Source: Lactuca virosa (taxonomy: Eukaryota > Streptophyta > Magnoliopsida > Asterales > Asteraceae). From it: DNA of 64,000 nt. Positions 47,071 through 57,309 of this stretch are shown here, piece by piece. The stretch spans positions 33,361,474 through 33,425,473 of the forward strand of contig CAKMRJ010003334.1 in assembly GCA_928212115.1 (NCBI GenBank), given 5' to 3'. Position 1 is the stretch's first letter. Each line of letters opens with the position of its first letter. The notes under the pieces are model-generated. The model was given only the letters and a program-made list of their open reading frames with translations. It had not been told where the DNA came from and searched no databases. A program made the translations under genes and the position numbers.

Positions 47071-47927
47071 AATCCAAGATATGAAGTGGACATCCTATAT
47101 AGATAGAATTAGATTGTGTAGTCTGGTGTAATAGGCACGAAATAAGAATGATTATTGTAACCGCTTTTCAAAAGTTATGAAACCCCTAATTGCATTACAT
47201 TTTTATTGTGTGACAATAAGTAATTATGGTTTCAAGATAATGGATTGGTTAAGCTTAATGGAGTAGAATAAATTCTGGTATAGTGTGCCTTGTAGATAGA
47301 AAAACTACACAAAAAAGAATTCATACAAAGGATTTAGGAAGATAGTTGTAACTAAAGTCACGTCATAGAAGGAAGAGAAGCATAACCTAAAATTGTGAGG
47401 ACAACATCTTAATGGTGTCTAGGAAAATTTTTGTACATGCTTGATTAGACACATGCATATGTGTTGAATTGTTATGTGATTTTTATGTGTGGTGACTTGG
47501 TGAACAGTAAGACAATTTTTTGGGACAGGTATGAGGAGGTGTGGAAGGTAGTATCGGCCCGTACTACCAAAAGCACAAGATTTGTACTTGAATCAGGATG
47601 AGTCACAAGGTTACTAAGGCACTAGTTGTTAAATTTTTTTGTTCATGTCCGTCGTTGCCACCGTTTTAGTATTGACTAAGAAGATGAATGTTATTCCGAC
47701 CCTCGTGGTCATAGAAAATCGAGTTCGACTAAGATAAAAGCTAAAAAGTAAGATACTCTATTTAGAGAACCAAGTTCGATGTAGCATCCGACTTTAGTCA
47801 AGAGAACGAAGGGAAGGACAATCAAAAGCGATCGAAAAAAGTATCGCAATTGTCGTTAAGACTAAGCAGCTAGTAGCTAGAGATACTACCTAAAATGATG
47901 TGGTTGTACCACATTAGTGTTGGATTT
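47071..47927. other. Decayed Gypsy-type DNA, target of copy C
   Basis: The stretch 47490-47630 (gtgaacagtaagac.., cacaagatttgtacttgaatcagg, cacaaggttactaag) is the inverted counterpart of 57030-57150 near the other gag. No gene is seen. Confidence 0.55.
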
Positions 47928-48675
47928 GGTGTCTAAGCTCATAACTATAACTGGGATGTACTTGACCCGATTGTAGCATGGTCCTTTTTGGGTTGCCTTC
48001 ACCAGTGCAATTTGATAGGATGGATTTTGAGAATAAGGTTATTTATGGTTTATTAATATATTACAAGTATAATATATTAATATGAAATTATTTAATTAGT
48101 ATTGGTCAAGAATTAATTTGGAATTAATTTTGTGGTCAAAAGAGACTAATTAAATATATGGGGATTGATTATGTAAATCAATAGTTCTTGTAGTGTGGGC
48201 CAATGATCCATGATTATATAGATGGGCTAATCCAATGAGATAACCCATGGATAGTCCATGGAGGTTAAATCCATGGAGCATGAGAATGTGGAAAGTCATG
48301 GGTCATTAGGGTTTACAAAGTGTAACCCTAGCACGTGCAACACTATAAATAGAACCCTCATGAACCAAAATCGGCGACACCTTCATTTGAGCTAAATAAC
48401 CTATTCTCTCAAGCCTCCTCTTGCATATTGGTGTTTGTGAACCAATATAGGCATCACACTTGAGGTGCTCAAGCTTTCAAAGGTCAAGAACTACAAGTCC
48501 TTATAAGAGGTAAGTCATCTAACTAGTTGTATCATTCAATTGTTCAAATGTATGCTAGTTAGGACAATGCTTTGGAAATTTGAAAATATGCATGTATAAT
48601 TAGAGAAAACATAGATCCAAAGCATTTAGGGTTGCATGTGCACCATAGGAATGTTATAGTGCTCAAAACCCAACA
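47928..48675 (+). repeat. 5' LTR of copy C (748 bp)
   Basis: It begins TGTTGGATTTGGTG and ends AAACCCAACA. A TATAAATAG box at about 48343 and the following leader suggest the transcription start near 48375. Confidence 0.93.
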
Positions 48676-48676
48676 G

Positions 48677-48690
48677 TGGTATCAGAGACT
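48677..48690 (+). other. Primer-binding site of copy C
   Basis: TGGTATCAGAGACT one base after the 5' LTR matches the initiator tRNA-Met 3' end used by most plant Copia elements. Confidence 0.9.
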
Positions 48691-48768
48691 GGTTTTGTTT
48701 TCTATTATATTTTATGCTTATTAGTTTTCCAAGTTGAAAAAATCGAATTTTTTGCATCTGACTGGTGA

Positions 48769-48852
48769 ACTCGCCGAGTCCACTGGCTGACTCGACGAGT
48801 CCACTCAGAAACAGACCAACTCGACGAGTCCAGTTCATGTACTCGCCGAGTT
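48769..48852. repeat. Four ACTCGNCGAGT near-palindromes in the copy C leader
   Basis: ACTCGCCGAGT or ACTCGACGAGT begins at about 48769, 48790, 48819 and 48841, with CCA-rich spacers. The same 11-mer recurs in the Gypsy-type DNA at 63374-63590. Confidence 0.92.
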
Positions 48853-49145
48853 GATGCTCCTGTGTGCAGAATTTCGAGTTTTTGGCTAGAATTGGATTAG
48901 GATCATTACCCCAAACTGTTTTTTGAACCATGAAATCTGTTTTTTGATATGGTAGTGATCATGCTTATCCAATTAAACGATAACTGTCATAATTTCAAGA
49001 TTTGTATTAGTTTATATGATTAGGCTAATTTCTTGAAGATTGTTGATATAAATTATCTTGTTCTTATGAGTTTAACTAGATCATGGATGAATTATTTGAT
49101 TATTGTGTTAATTAAAATAATGATCTAAATGCCTTTAATGGACTT

Positions 49146-49555
49146 CATAACTTGTACTCAAGTTATGGAAAATGAAAAGTCTCATACGTTAAAATGACAT
49201 TAAACTCATAAGTTATGGAAAATGAAAGGACAATTGTCAAATATTAGGATAATAGGTTAATTATTTGTATTGTTTGATATGAATTGCCTTGCTATATGAG
49301 TTAGATTAGATCAATAGAATATTATATGATAATTTTCCTTGTTAGAATTGATCTAATTGTTATTTAATGGGTTCCATAACTTGTCCTCAAGTTATGGAAC
49401 ATGAAAAGTCTTATCATAAATGTTTTAATGAACTCCATAACTTGTCCTCAAGTTATGGAATGTCAAGAGTCTTTTCATAAAACCAACATTAAACTCATAA
49501 GTTATAGAATTGAAGAGTTTTGACAAGTTTCAAAACTTGCCCTTAAGTTTTGAAA
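49146..49555 (+). other. Four ACTTG stem-loops in the copy C leader
   Basis: Perfect stems occur at 49146-49167 (9 bp, loop TACT), 49371-49400 (13 bp, loop TCCT), 49434-49459 (11 bp, loop TCCT) and 49528-49555 (11 bp, TTTCAAAACTT, loop GCCCTT). The last differs from the others in both arms yet still pairs. Unpaired half-copies lie between them. Confidence 0.88.
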
Positions 49556-49647
49556 TTTGTAAAGTCTCACTAATGAAACTTTAATTCCAAACCCTAGAGT
49601 TTTAAAAGTTAAAATTCAACCCTTATACTTTATAATATTATAAGTTT

Positions 49648-49650
<3 letters not shown>

Positions 49651-49699
<49 letters not shown>
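49651..49699. repeat. (AT)n microsatellite in the copy C leader
   Basis: An AT run between the stem-loops and the conserved block at 49718-49855 that is also found at 41890-42020 in copy B. Confidence 0.95.
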
Positions 49700-49703
<4 letters not shown>

Positions 49704-50176
49704 AAGACAAGTCAGTCTTACCGTTAGTAGGCCTCATTCACGAAGCCGGTCTATAAGGGGGTATAAGGTTACTGCCTATAAAATGGCAGTTTAATGGGTG
49801 TCCACTCTCACCCACCGCTTCCTTGACTGGTGGAGGGTCGTTAGCCGAACGGGTAGGATATGACTTTAATTCTTCCTCATTAAAAGTATAATGATAAATA
49901 TAAAGTAACTGAACTTTTATTGAACTTCCCAATCTTAGTTACTTTAGGAAAATGTGAAATGGTGCTAATCCATGAAATTACACTTTGCACCTTGTTAAGT
50001 CGTTAGTGGAGTGTGTATGGTTAACCGGCACACTAATCTGGGACTGAAAATGTGTGGCAAAGGGTAGCTTGATGTTAATCATCTATCAATGGAGCGTGTG
50101 TGGTTAACCGGCACATTGATTAGGTGATTTGTAACATTGAGTGTACCAAGCTAATTTGCATGGTTATTCACACCTT

Positions 50177-50207
50177 GTTTGTGATCCTCGATATCCCAGT
50201 CACAAAC
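50177..50207 (+). other. Stem-loop with conserved loop (copy C, site 1)
   Basis: The 8-bp perfect stem GTTTGTGA/TCACAAAC has the loop TCCTCGATATCCCAG. Compared with copy B (TTTTGTGA/TCACAAAA) the outer pair has changed on both sides. Confidence 0.8.
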
Positions 50208-50351
50208 TTGAAGGACACAATCGAGATTTAAACATGCCATTGAAAAGTTCAATGAATTTCAAAGGATCTAGGAATTTCAATCCAATTAAAACTTAAAAAT
50301 CTATTTCGTTTTTCTTGGTGGAAATTGGTAAATCGTCATTACCTACCTTCA

Positions 50352-50398
50352 AATATTTTACAATTGGACGGCATCCCTCTTCGCAATTGTAAAATATT
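50352..50398 (+). other. Stem-loop with conserved CGGCATCCC loop (copy C, site 2)
   Basis: The perfect 15-bp stem AATATTTTACAATTG/CAATTGTAAAATATT has a 17-nt loop GACGGCATCCCTCTTCG. It lies 83 bp before the gag ATG. Confidence 0.9.
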
Positions 50399-50480
50399 GT
50401 GTTGGTTCCTAGCCTTAATATTTCGTTTTGGGTGTTATATTAAGGACTTAAATCAACTAACTTGAATTTCTCCCTTGTAG

Positions 50481-51026
50481 ATGTCTAGTTCAGACAACTA
50501 TAGTCTTCCCGAATCTTTTGGAAAAAGCTTTCCACATGAAGATGATATTCCACAATATCATACTTCACTTTCTCCACCTCCTCCAATTATTCTCCCTGAC
50601 CCACAAGTTCGAAGACTTGAAAAGTTCAAGGCCACTCAAGCCCTATTGGCTAGCAAACACCAAGATGGAAGGTATGTGTGTGCACATGTCTTGGAGATGA
50701 AGTCACACATTGACAAGCTGGGAATGTTGGGTGTCGTTGTGTCGAGGAAGTTGGCTGTTGACTTGGTTCTTCAGTCACTTCCCAAGTCGTATATTCAGGT
50801 TTTTAAAGACTACTACATGACAGATCGCAACGTGACCCTTATTGATCTTACCTATTTGCTTATTGCTACTGAATCAGAAATGATTTGGCGCAATGGTCAA
50901 GCAAATTTGATTGGAAGATCTACTTCCCAAGCTGCCATGGACATAGGCAATGACATAGATAGTCTAGAAAAGATCCCTTCTCCTATGGGAATGGAATTGA
51001 CTATAGTCAAAAGATTTGACCTTTAG
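50481..51026 (+). CDS. Copia-type gag (copy C), 181 aa open frame
   Basis: The frame starts at the first ATG after the leader (MSSSDNYSLPESFGKSFP) and encodes the nucleocapsid precursor that packages element RNA into virus-like particles. Visible blocks are the PPPPIILPDPQVRRLEKFKA segment, HVLEMKSHIDKLGMLG, and LVLQSLPKSYIQVFKDYYM, the usual 'L..LP.S...F...Y' of the UBN2/gag-polypeptide family. It stops at TAG (51024). Downstream in another frame (about 51070-51145) lies a knuckle-like CFYSHLKGHWKRSC in which the second Cys is replaced by Ser, so RNA binding may be impaired. Many related gags are longer and run into the knuckle, so this is probably a slightly shortened copy. No protease, integrase or RT follows. 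Confidence 0.8.
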   Translation: MSSSDNYSLPESFGKSFPHEDDIPQYHTSLSPPPPIILPDPQVRRLEKFKATQALLASKHQDGRYVCAHVLEMKSHIDKLGMLGVVVSRKLAVDLVLQSLPKSYIQVFKDYYMTDRNVTLIDLTYLLIATESEMIWRNGQANLIGRSTSQAAMDIGNDIDSLEKIPSPMGMELTIVKRFDL

Positions 51027-51179
51027 AGAAAAGCAAGTTCTGAGATAGTTCCATGTGCAAATGCCAAAAAGTCCACTTGTTTCTACAGCCATTTGAAGGG
51101 ACATTGGAAGCGGAGCTGCCCTGAATACCTGAAAGATCTAAGAGAAGGTAAAGTCAAAAAGGTTTGACTCTACTTCAGG

Positions 51180-54100
51180 TAAGTCCACTATCTAACTCTA
51201 TTAAGTTCCTGTTTGTAGATTCTTAACACATGATGTGATATTATTACATTTTGATGTTTTGTAGGATCAAAGGAAGCTTAAAGGAAAGGCATGCAGAGTC
51301 TGATCGCGAAGAGATGGATTTCGATCGCATGGTTCGATGATCGGATTTTTGAACTGCTGCTTAAGAGTTATGATAAATTGCTTAGAAATTTATAATAACA
51401 TAGTTCTCCTTTGTAATTGCATTGTAAGGAAAAGTTTTTTCCGCACCTTTTATAAATAAATAAAATTTTGATTTCTTATTTATATTTCCTTGCAATGGCA
51501 TATGTGAAAATTGATGTTTGTATTTTTAAGCAATATGGATTTGATTTTTTCTTTTGTGGTAGTGTCTAAATTTACCAAACAAGGAAAGATTCTCATCACC
51601 CAAGTTTCAGTTGGATAGAAACTTGGAATCATGCAAGTTGTATTGTGTGATGAATGAGAACCTTCATCTTTGGGAAATTATGACTAATTCCTTGTTCACA
51701 TGTATATGTGAGTCAAGTGAAAGACTAGGGGATCAGGTACACTTGGTTGTGCAATGGTCAGGTCCACCATAAAGAACGATAAGACTATTCGTCATGATTT
51801 ACTAAAAGCTTAGTAAATATGGTTATGCTTACAAGGTTAAGTGTAATTCTGAATCATTGAAAAAGTTTTAATGTATAGTTGAACGAATAAGAAGAATCAA
51901 AGTCGGCAGAAAGATAAAAGTTTCTCCAATCTGAAAAGATGGGAGAGTACTTGAGTATCGTGTTTTATGATCATCTTAATGATTATGAAAACCATATCAC
52001 AATTTGATCCTCTAAGGACGCCTTAGTGCATTTGTTTGGCTAAGAAGAGGAATCATGAATTGTTGAAATGGTTAAATCTATTAAGATGAATCATATTTCG
52101 TTCCAAAATCAAATTTTAAGAGTCATACTCCAAGATTGTATATTGAGTGACATATCAGCAAATGTAGAGTAAAATGTTTTCTACTCTTGTACATTTGAAA
52201 TTGGTAAGCTGTGATGTTTTGGATAAGACAAAGACCAACTAAGACCAATTGTGTGAAGTATTTGTCTTGATAAAAAACCGCACTTACTCTTGAATATTTG
52301 TTGTCAAGAAATGTTTCTTGACAAAGAGAATCTTATATGTCAAGAGGTCAGTGGGAGTCTTAAAGGTCTTGAAAGGTTTCGAGAACTAATCAAGAGTAAA
52401 CCTATTGTTAATCACTAGCAGACGACTTGAGGTTTGTAACCTATCGTGTTGACATATTCTTGTTTTTGTGCCCATTCCAGTTAAAGTTGACTATGCAAGT
52501 GAGTTCTATGAGTTCTCAGTTGTTTGCATAACAACCTGGAAGCAATGGCAGGCCCTTGTGTTGCCAGGTGGCAAGAAATTAAGATTGAACAATTTCAGTC
52601 CATATGAGTTTGGATTTGTCACTAACCTTGTCTTGTGATTATGGTTTTGACAAATTCACATGGATAGGAACACATACACCATAAAGTCTAAGTGTCATAA
52701 GGTTTCTCTCCAATTCATGAAAATGATTGTGAGGAAACGCTTTCACTAAGTAGATTTTAAAGAGTTAGCAATTGTGATATTTGCATTCTCAAATTCGATT
52801 ATGACTACGGCATCCCTCTTCATAGTTCGAATTGTGAGAAATGGAAAAAGGTCTAAACATTTGAGACTTATTGTTGTAAGTTCTAAAATTGTTTAAGACA
52901 CATATGATCTTTATAATAAAAGGTGTGTGAGCTTAGATAAAGGCTTATCGAAGCATCTCGTGTCAGAAATCTGAACTATGATAAGAAAGTCAATAAAGTA
53001 TTGATTTCTAGAAGTCCAGCTGATTTCTGGATTTATGTCATAGCTAGTGGGAGCATAAATGTTATGCAAGTAACAAAATTATTGTTATGCTAGTGGGAGC
53101 ATAATTATTATGGTAAGTGTTGCAAGTTAGCAATGTTAATTATAGAAAACAAAGTTTTCAATTCAGAAAGTTGCAGGGTTGAAAAGTTGTTTTGCTTTTA
53201 TACTTCATTTCAATTTTAAAAGTTTAGATTGAGATTTTAATCAAATTTAGTCAAGGATTTATATGAATAACATGTTGAAATGCTTCAACATTGGAAATTC
53301 TATATATGGAAATATTATAGCAAAAAGACTGGTCAAGTATCATGTCTTTATGTAATACATTATGAATCGTATCCCATATGCTTCGGGTATAGAATCGATT
53401 GCATATGTTATAATATTCATGTGTTCTAATTTTCCAAATGCCTAGGGCATTAAGAGGGAAAAAGGACTAGAACTGGATATGACTAAAGTTATTAAACAAC
53501 TGCTAAGAATAATCCAAGGTTCGCCAAAGATTGGATGCTTATGGATAGTTGGAAGTATAGTAATGGATGGACCATATTGACATTATTATGAATAGACAAG
53601 ATTCTATTAAAAATGAGTTGTCATATGGAAAATATGGAAATGTTTTCATAATGGAAGATGGATATCAAGAATCTATGAGAAAGTTAGAAACTTTTATGCA
53701 AGAAGGATGTTCAAAGGAATGTGCTTTGAATATGAGACTTCAGATCTATGGAATTGTCTTGTAACAATCTCTAATGGAAAGTTTTGTAATTGACAAAGTC
53801 TCTGTGACTTGTGTACATAGTCATTACAAAAGGATCACTGCATATAAGTTTAGAATCTAACAAATTACAGTAAGTGGCAAGAACTTGGTATTCTTACACT
53901 TACGATAAGGATTTGGAATTGTGAAATGAGTATCGTTGGAAATGTTTACAATTGATCTATTTCACAAAGTAAGGACCATAGGTAAACATAGTGTGCATGC
54001 TTCGAGCATGGGATAGTTTTAATTCAAGTATTAGTTGGTAAATCGAAACAATATACAATGAATAATGTGTAATTAATATGGTGATTAAATAAAAGATGTT

Positions 54101-54909
54101 TTATTTACACTCAAAAGTTTTGGGGCCATATAGGATTATAATTATTCTTGTGTTTCACTTTGCATGTTTTGACTTCCCGAATAACTAGGTTATTCAAACT
54201 ATCCACAGTCGATCATACGTTGGAAGTAAGTATGAAAGAAGACTGTCATGAGTTGGCTTGTAGATTGTCTAAGGCGTTAGACATTGCAAAAGTGTGCTAC
54301 ACCATTCATGACTCCTCCTGAAATAAGATTTGAGTATTGGATTCAACCCGCACTCACCTGAATCACTTCATGGAATTTATCACGAGTGATTGTGAGACGA
54401 TAATATCATATAATCTTCAAACCAAGATATATGAGTTGTTGACTACGAGTTGGTTGTGCATTGATGACATGAAAACGCATCAGTAACTTGATGTTATAAA
54501 ACGTGTTGTTGTGCATAATTTTATGAGTAGTTAGTACAAGCATATAATGTCGAAGTTTATCTATTCCTTTTATCCTAAAAGGATTAAAAGTGATATCTTG
54601 GGCCCTCGATGATTCTGTTTTGACTATGTGTCGGGCCCGGTCATAACTAAATTGATGTGTTCAGTTATGTTCTATGTCAGACGAATCAGAAATCGGGAAA
54701 CAAATTCCAGGACAATAAGTATGACTATGTTCCATGTATTTGTCCACATAGATATCTTGAGAACATAGGAATATATGATCCCTTATCTGAAGTACGCGTC
54801 ACTGACTAGGTCAGAGTTCGACAGCGGCTTTTGAAAGCTTACGATTGCTAAGTTGGATCCTGAAGTCGCATTGTCAATTATGATTATTAGACTTATCCAA
54901 ATGGGAGAC
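51180..54909 (+). other. Long non-coding internal region of copy C
   Basis: About 3.7 kb without a credible protein is collinear (inverted) with 36796-40600 of copy B. The AATCGTATCCCATATGCTTC patch at 53386 recalls a Copia pol remnant in copy D (4438-4460), suggesting that pol was lost long ago. The conservation of non-coding DNA in two copies implies that it spread in this form. Confidence 0.7.
52784..52843 (+). other. Stem-loop with conserved CGGCATCCC loop (copy C, site 3)
   Basis: The arms CATTCTCAAATTCGATTATGA (52784-52804) and 52820-52843 pair with two small bulges. The loop is CTACGGCATCCCTCT. It corresponds to sites 3a and 3b in copy B. Confidence 0.78.
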
Positions 54910-56638
54910 TGTTGGATTTGGTGTCTAAGACCATAACTATAACTGGGACGCACTTGACCCGATTGTAGCATGGTCCTTTTTGGGTTGCCTTCACCAGTGC
55001 AATTTGATAGGATGGATTTTGAGAATAAGTTTATTTATGGTTTATTAATATATTACAAGTATAATATATTAATATGAAATTATTTAATTAGTATTGGTCA
55101 AGAATTAATTTGGAATTAATTTTGTGGTCAAAAGAGACTAATTAAATATATGGGGATTGATTATGTAAATCAACAGTTCTTGTAGTGTGGGCCAATGATC
55201 CATGATTATATAGATAGGCTAATCCAATGAGATAACCCATGGATAGTCCATGGAGGTTAAATCCATGGAGCATGAGAATGTGGAAAGTCATGGGTCATTA
55301 GGGTTTACAAAGTGTAACCCTAGCATGTGCAACACTATAAATAGAACCCTCATGAACCAAAATTGGTGACACCTTCATTTGAGCTAAATAACCTATTCTC
55401 TCAAGCCTCCTCTTGCACAGGCCCGACCTTATATAGATAGAAAATAAGCCCTTGCTTAGGGCCCCAATTCTAAGGGGGCCCCACTTAACCCATATTTCAA
55501 TTAGGGATTAACGATTCGGATTCTCCATTAACGCAATATGCAGCAGTAATTCTCGGCGACTATTCTTCCTTCTTTGAATCTGTGTCCTCTGAGTTCATTC
55601 TTCATTCTCCTCTGTCCTCATAACCGCTGAATGGATTACCACTACCGTCTACCGGTTTGATTTTGATTCTCGATTCTAATCTTCTTCTTCTTGGCTCTGA
55701 TGATCTGACCGATTCTTATTCAAAAATAAAAAAAAAGAGGTTAGCTCGATTGTTGATTCTTCTTTCTGAGGCTGATAATCTCTGGCTATTGTTTCTTTCC
55801 TTAGCGAATTCATAATTCAAAAATCAAAAATAGAGGTTTAACTGTTTGTACTTTGTATATGAGCATTTTCCTTGTTAATCGTCCCACTGTTAGATTAGTT
55901 TTGTGTTTGTAAATAAAGCTTTATAGACTCATTGTTGTTAGTTGTAAGATTGTATGTTCTGATTTTAGGGCGAAGCAACTACATAGCACTTTTTTGAGTG
56001 AGGTTTTGTTTTAGAATTTAGATATATATCATGCTAAATTTTGTTAATTTGATGAAGTTAAATCTATTAATTTTGATGTAGAAATCTATTTGATGTAGAA
56101 ATTTGTTTATCATTTTCTGCACAAAAGAAGGAATAAATCTATTTTTTGAACTTTGATGTAGACTTCTTTCTTTATTAGACTATCTATTAAGGTTAATAGG
56201 ACTTAATTTTTTTAATATTCATTGTGTCAAGTTGGATTTTGGAATGATTTTCGCTAGAAGTTGCAAAGGTGGAACGAATTTGAGTTTTTTGAAGGTCAAG
56301 GCTGTCAATAACTATCAAGAACTCAAAGGCCCCAAACTTTTGGTTCGCTTAGAGCCCCCAAATTGGTCGAGCCGTCCCTGCTCTTGCATATTGGTGTTTG
56401 TGAACCAATATAGGCATCACACTTGAGGTGCTCAAGCTTTCAAAGGTCAAGAACTACAAGTCCTTATAAGAGGTAAGTCATCTAACTAGTTGTATCATTC
56501 AATTGTTCAAATGTATGCTAGTTAGGACAATGCTTTGGAATATTGAAAATATGCATGTATAATTAGAGAAAACATAGATCCAAAGCATTTAGGGTTGCAT
56601 GTGCACCATAGGAGTGTTATAGTGCTCAAAGCCCAACA
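54910..56638 (+). repeat. 3' LTR of copy C, interrupted
   Basis: It is collinear with the 5' LTR up to 55417 and again from 56389. Between them lie a 963-bp hAT element and one 8-bp duplication. Without these it is ~758 bp. Confidence 0.92.
55418..56380. mobile_element. hAT-type element (963 bp) in the 3' LTR of copy C
   Basis: The ends CAGGCCCGACC and GAGCCGTCCCTG are imperfect inverted repeats of the CAGGG-CGG hAT type. The 8-bp duplication CTCTTGCA is exact (55410-55417, 56381-56388), and the uninterrupted 5' LTR proves the empty site. Subterminal GGGCCCC / GGGGGCC words are typical. No transposase is encoded. Confidence 0.92.
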
Positions 56639-56643
56639 ATTAG

Positions 56644-56859
56644 AACATGAAGGAATGTATCCTCCATACTAGAGTCTAACTAAAAAAGACCCGAGTCATT
56701 AGGGTACGACCATTCGGTCTGTTATGATAAACAAAGTAAAGACTCGAAGGTTAGGATTGAAAGTCCAAAATAGAGTCAAGAGCAAAAGCAAGGTTAAGCA
56801 CTGCTAGCAGTTAAGAAGTCCAATAATTAGAAGGAAAATGAGTTATAGTTATTGTTGTG
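56644..56859. other. Continuation of the DNA interrupted by copy C
   Basis: This follows on from 47927 once copy C and one ATTAG are removed. No gene is seen. Confidence 0.6.
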
Positions 56860-57290
56860 ACATCCCCAATTTCACGGCCAGAAAAGACCGATTTTTTTAT
56901 GCTTTATTTGTAAATTAGAGTATCATTTTTAAGAAATATGTTGCGGAATTTGTTCCCTGATCCAAGTACGAGTCATCACCAAAACAAAGGTAATTATGGA
57001 ATTTGAACAAAATAGCTCAATTACTTAGAGACTTAGTAACCTTGTGACTTTCCCTGATTCAAGTACGAATCTTGTGCTTCTATTAGTATAGGCCTCTACT
57101 ACCTTTCACACCTACTCATAATCGTTCGAAGTATTGTCTTGCAGTTCACCAAGTTGCCATAAAAGAAAACCACACAAAACTTAACATATTGAATAACGTA
57201 ATTTAGGAAATTATATTGCTTCTTAGATGATTACATTGTTATTCCAACTTATCATATATTATGCCTTTTACATTAGGCTACATAAGATAT
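56860..57290 (-). repeat. Left end of a minus-strand Gypsy element (3' LTR remnant)
   Basis: It starts TGTGACATCCCCAATTTCACGG, like the LTR at 58985 (TGTGTCATCCCCATTTTTACGG). TTTATGCTTTATTTGTAAAT and GCGGAATTTG words recur at equivalent spacing. The two are diverged, so the element is old. Confidence 0.6.
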
Positions 57291-57309
57291 TACTAGCATG
57301 AATCATGCA

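Larger units (their letters stand above)
47928..56638 (+). mobile_element. Full-length gag-only Copia-type LTR retrotransposon (copy C)
   Basis: LTRs lie at 47928-48675 and 54910-56638 (the latter enlarged by a hAT insertion), and the 5-bp duplication ATTAG is exact (47923-47927, 56639-56643). A primer-binding site TGGTATCAGAGACT follows the 5' LTR, and the purine tract AAATGGGAGAC precedes the 3' LTR. The only coding unit is gag; the remaining ~3.9 kb is non-coding with no pol reading beyond a small decayed patch near 53385-53430. It fits the class of non-autonomous terminal-repeat retrotransposons with a gag domain, which depend on an autonomous partner. The LTRs look nearly identical, so insertion was recent. 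Confidence 0.92.
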
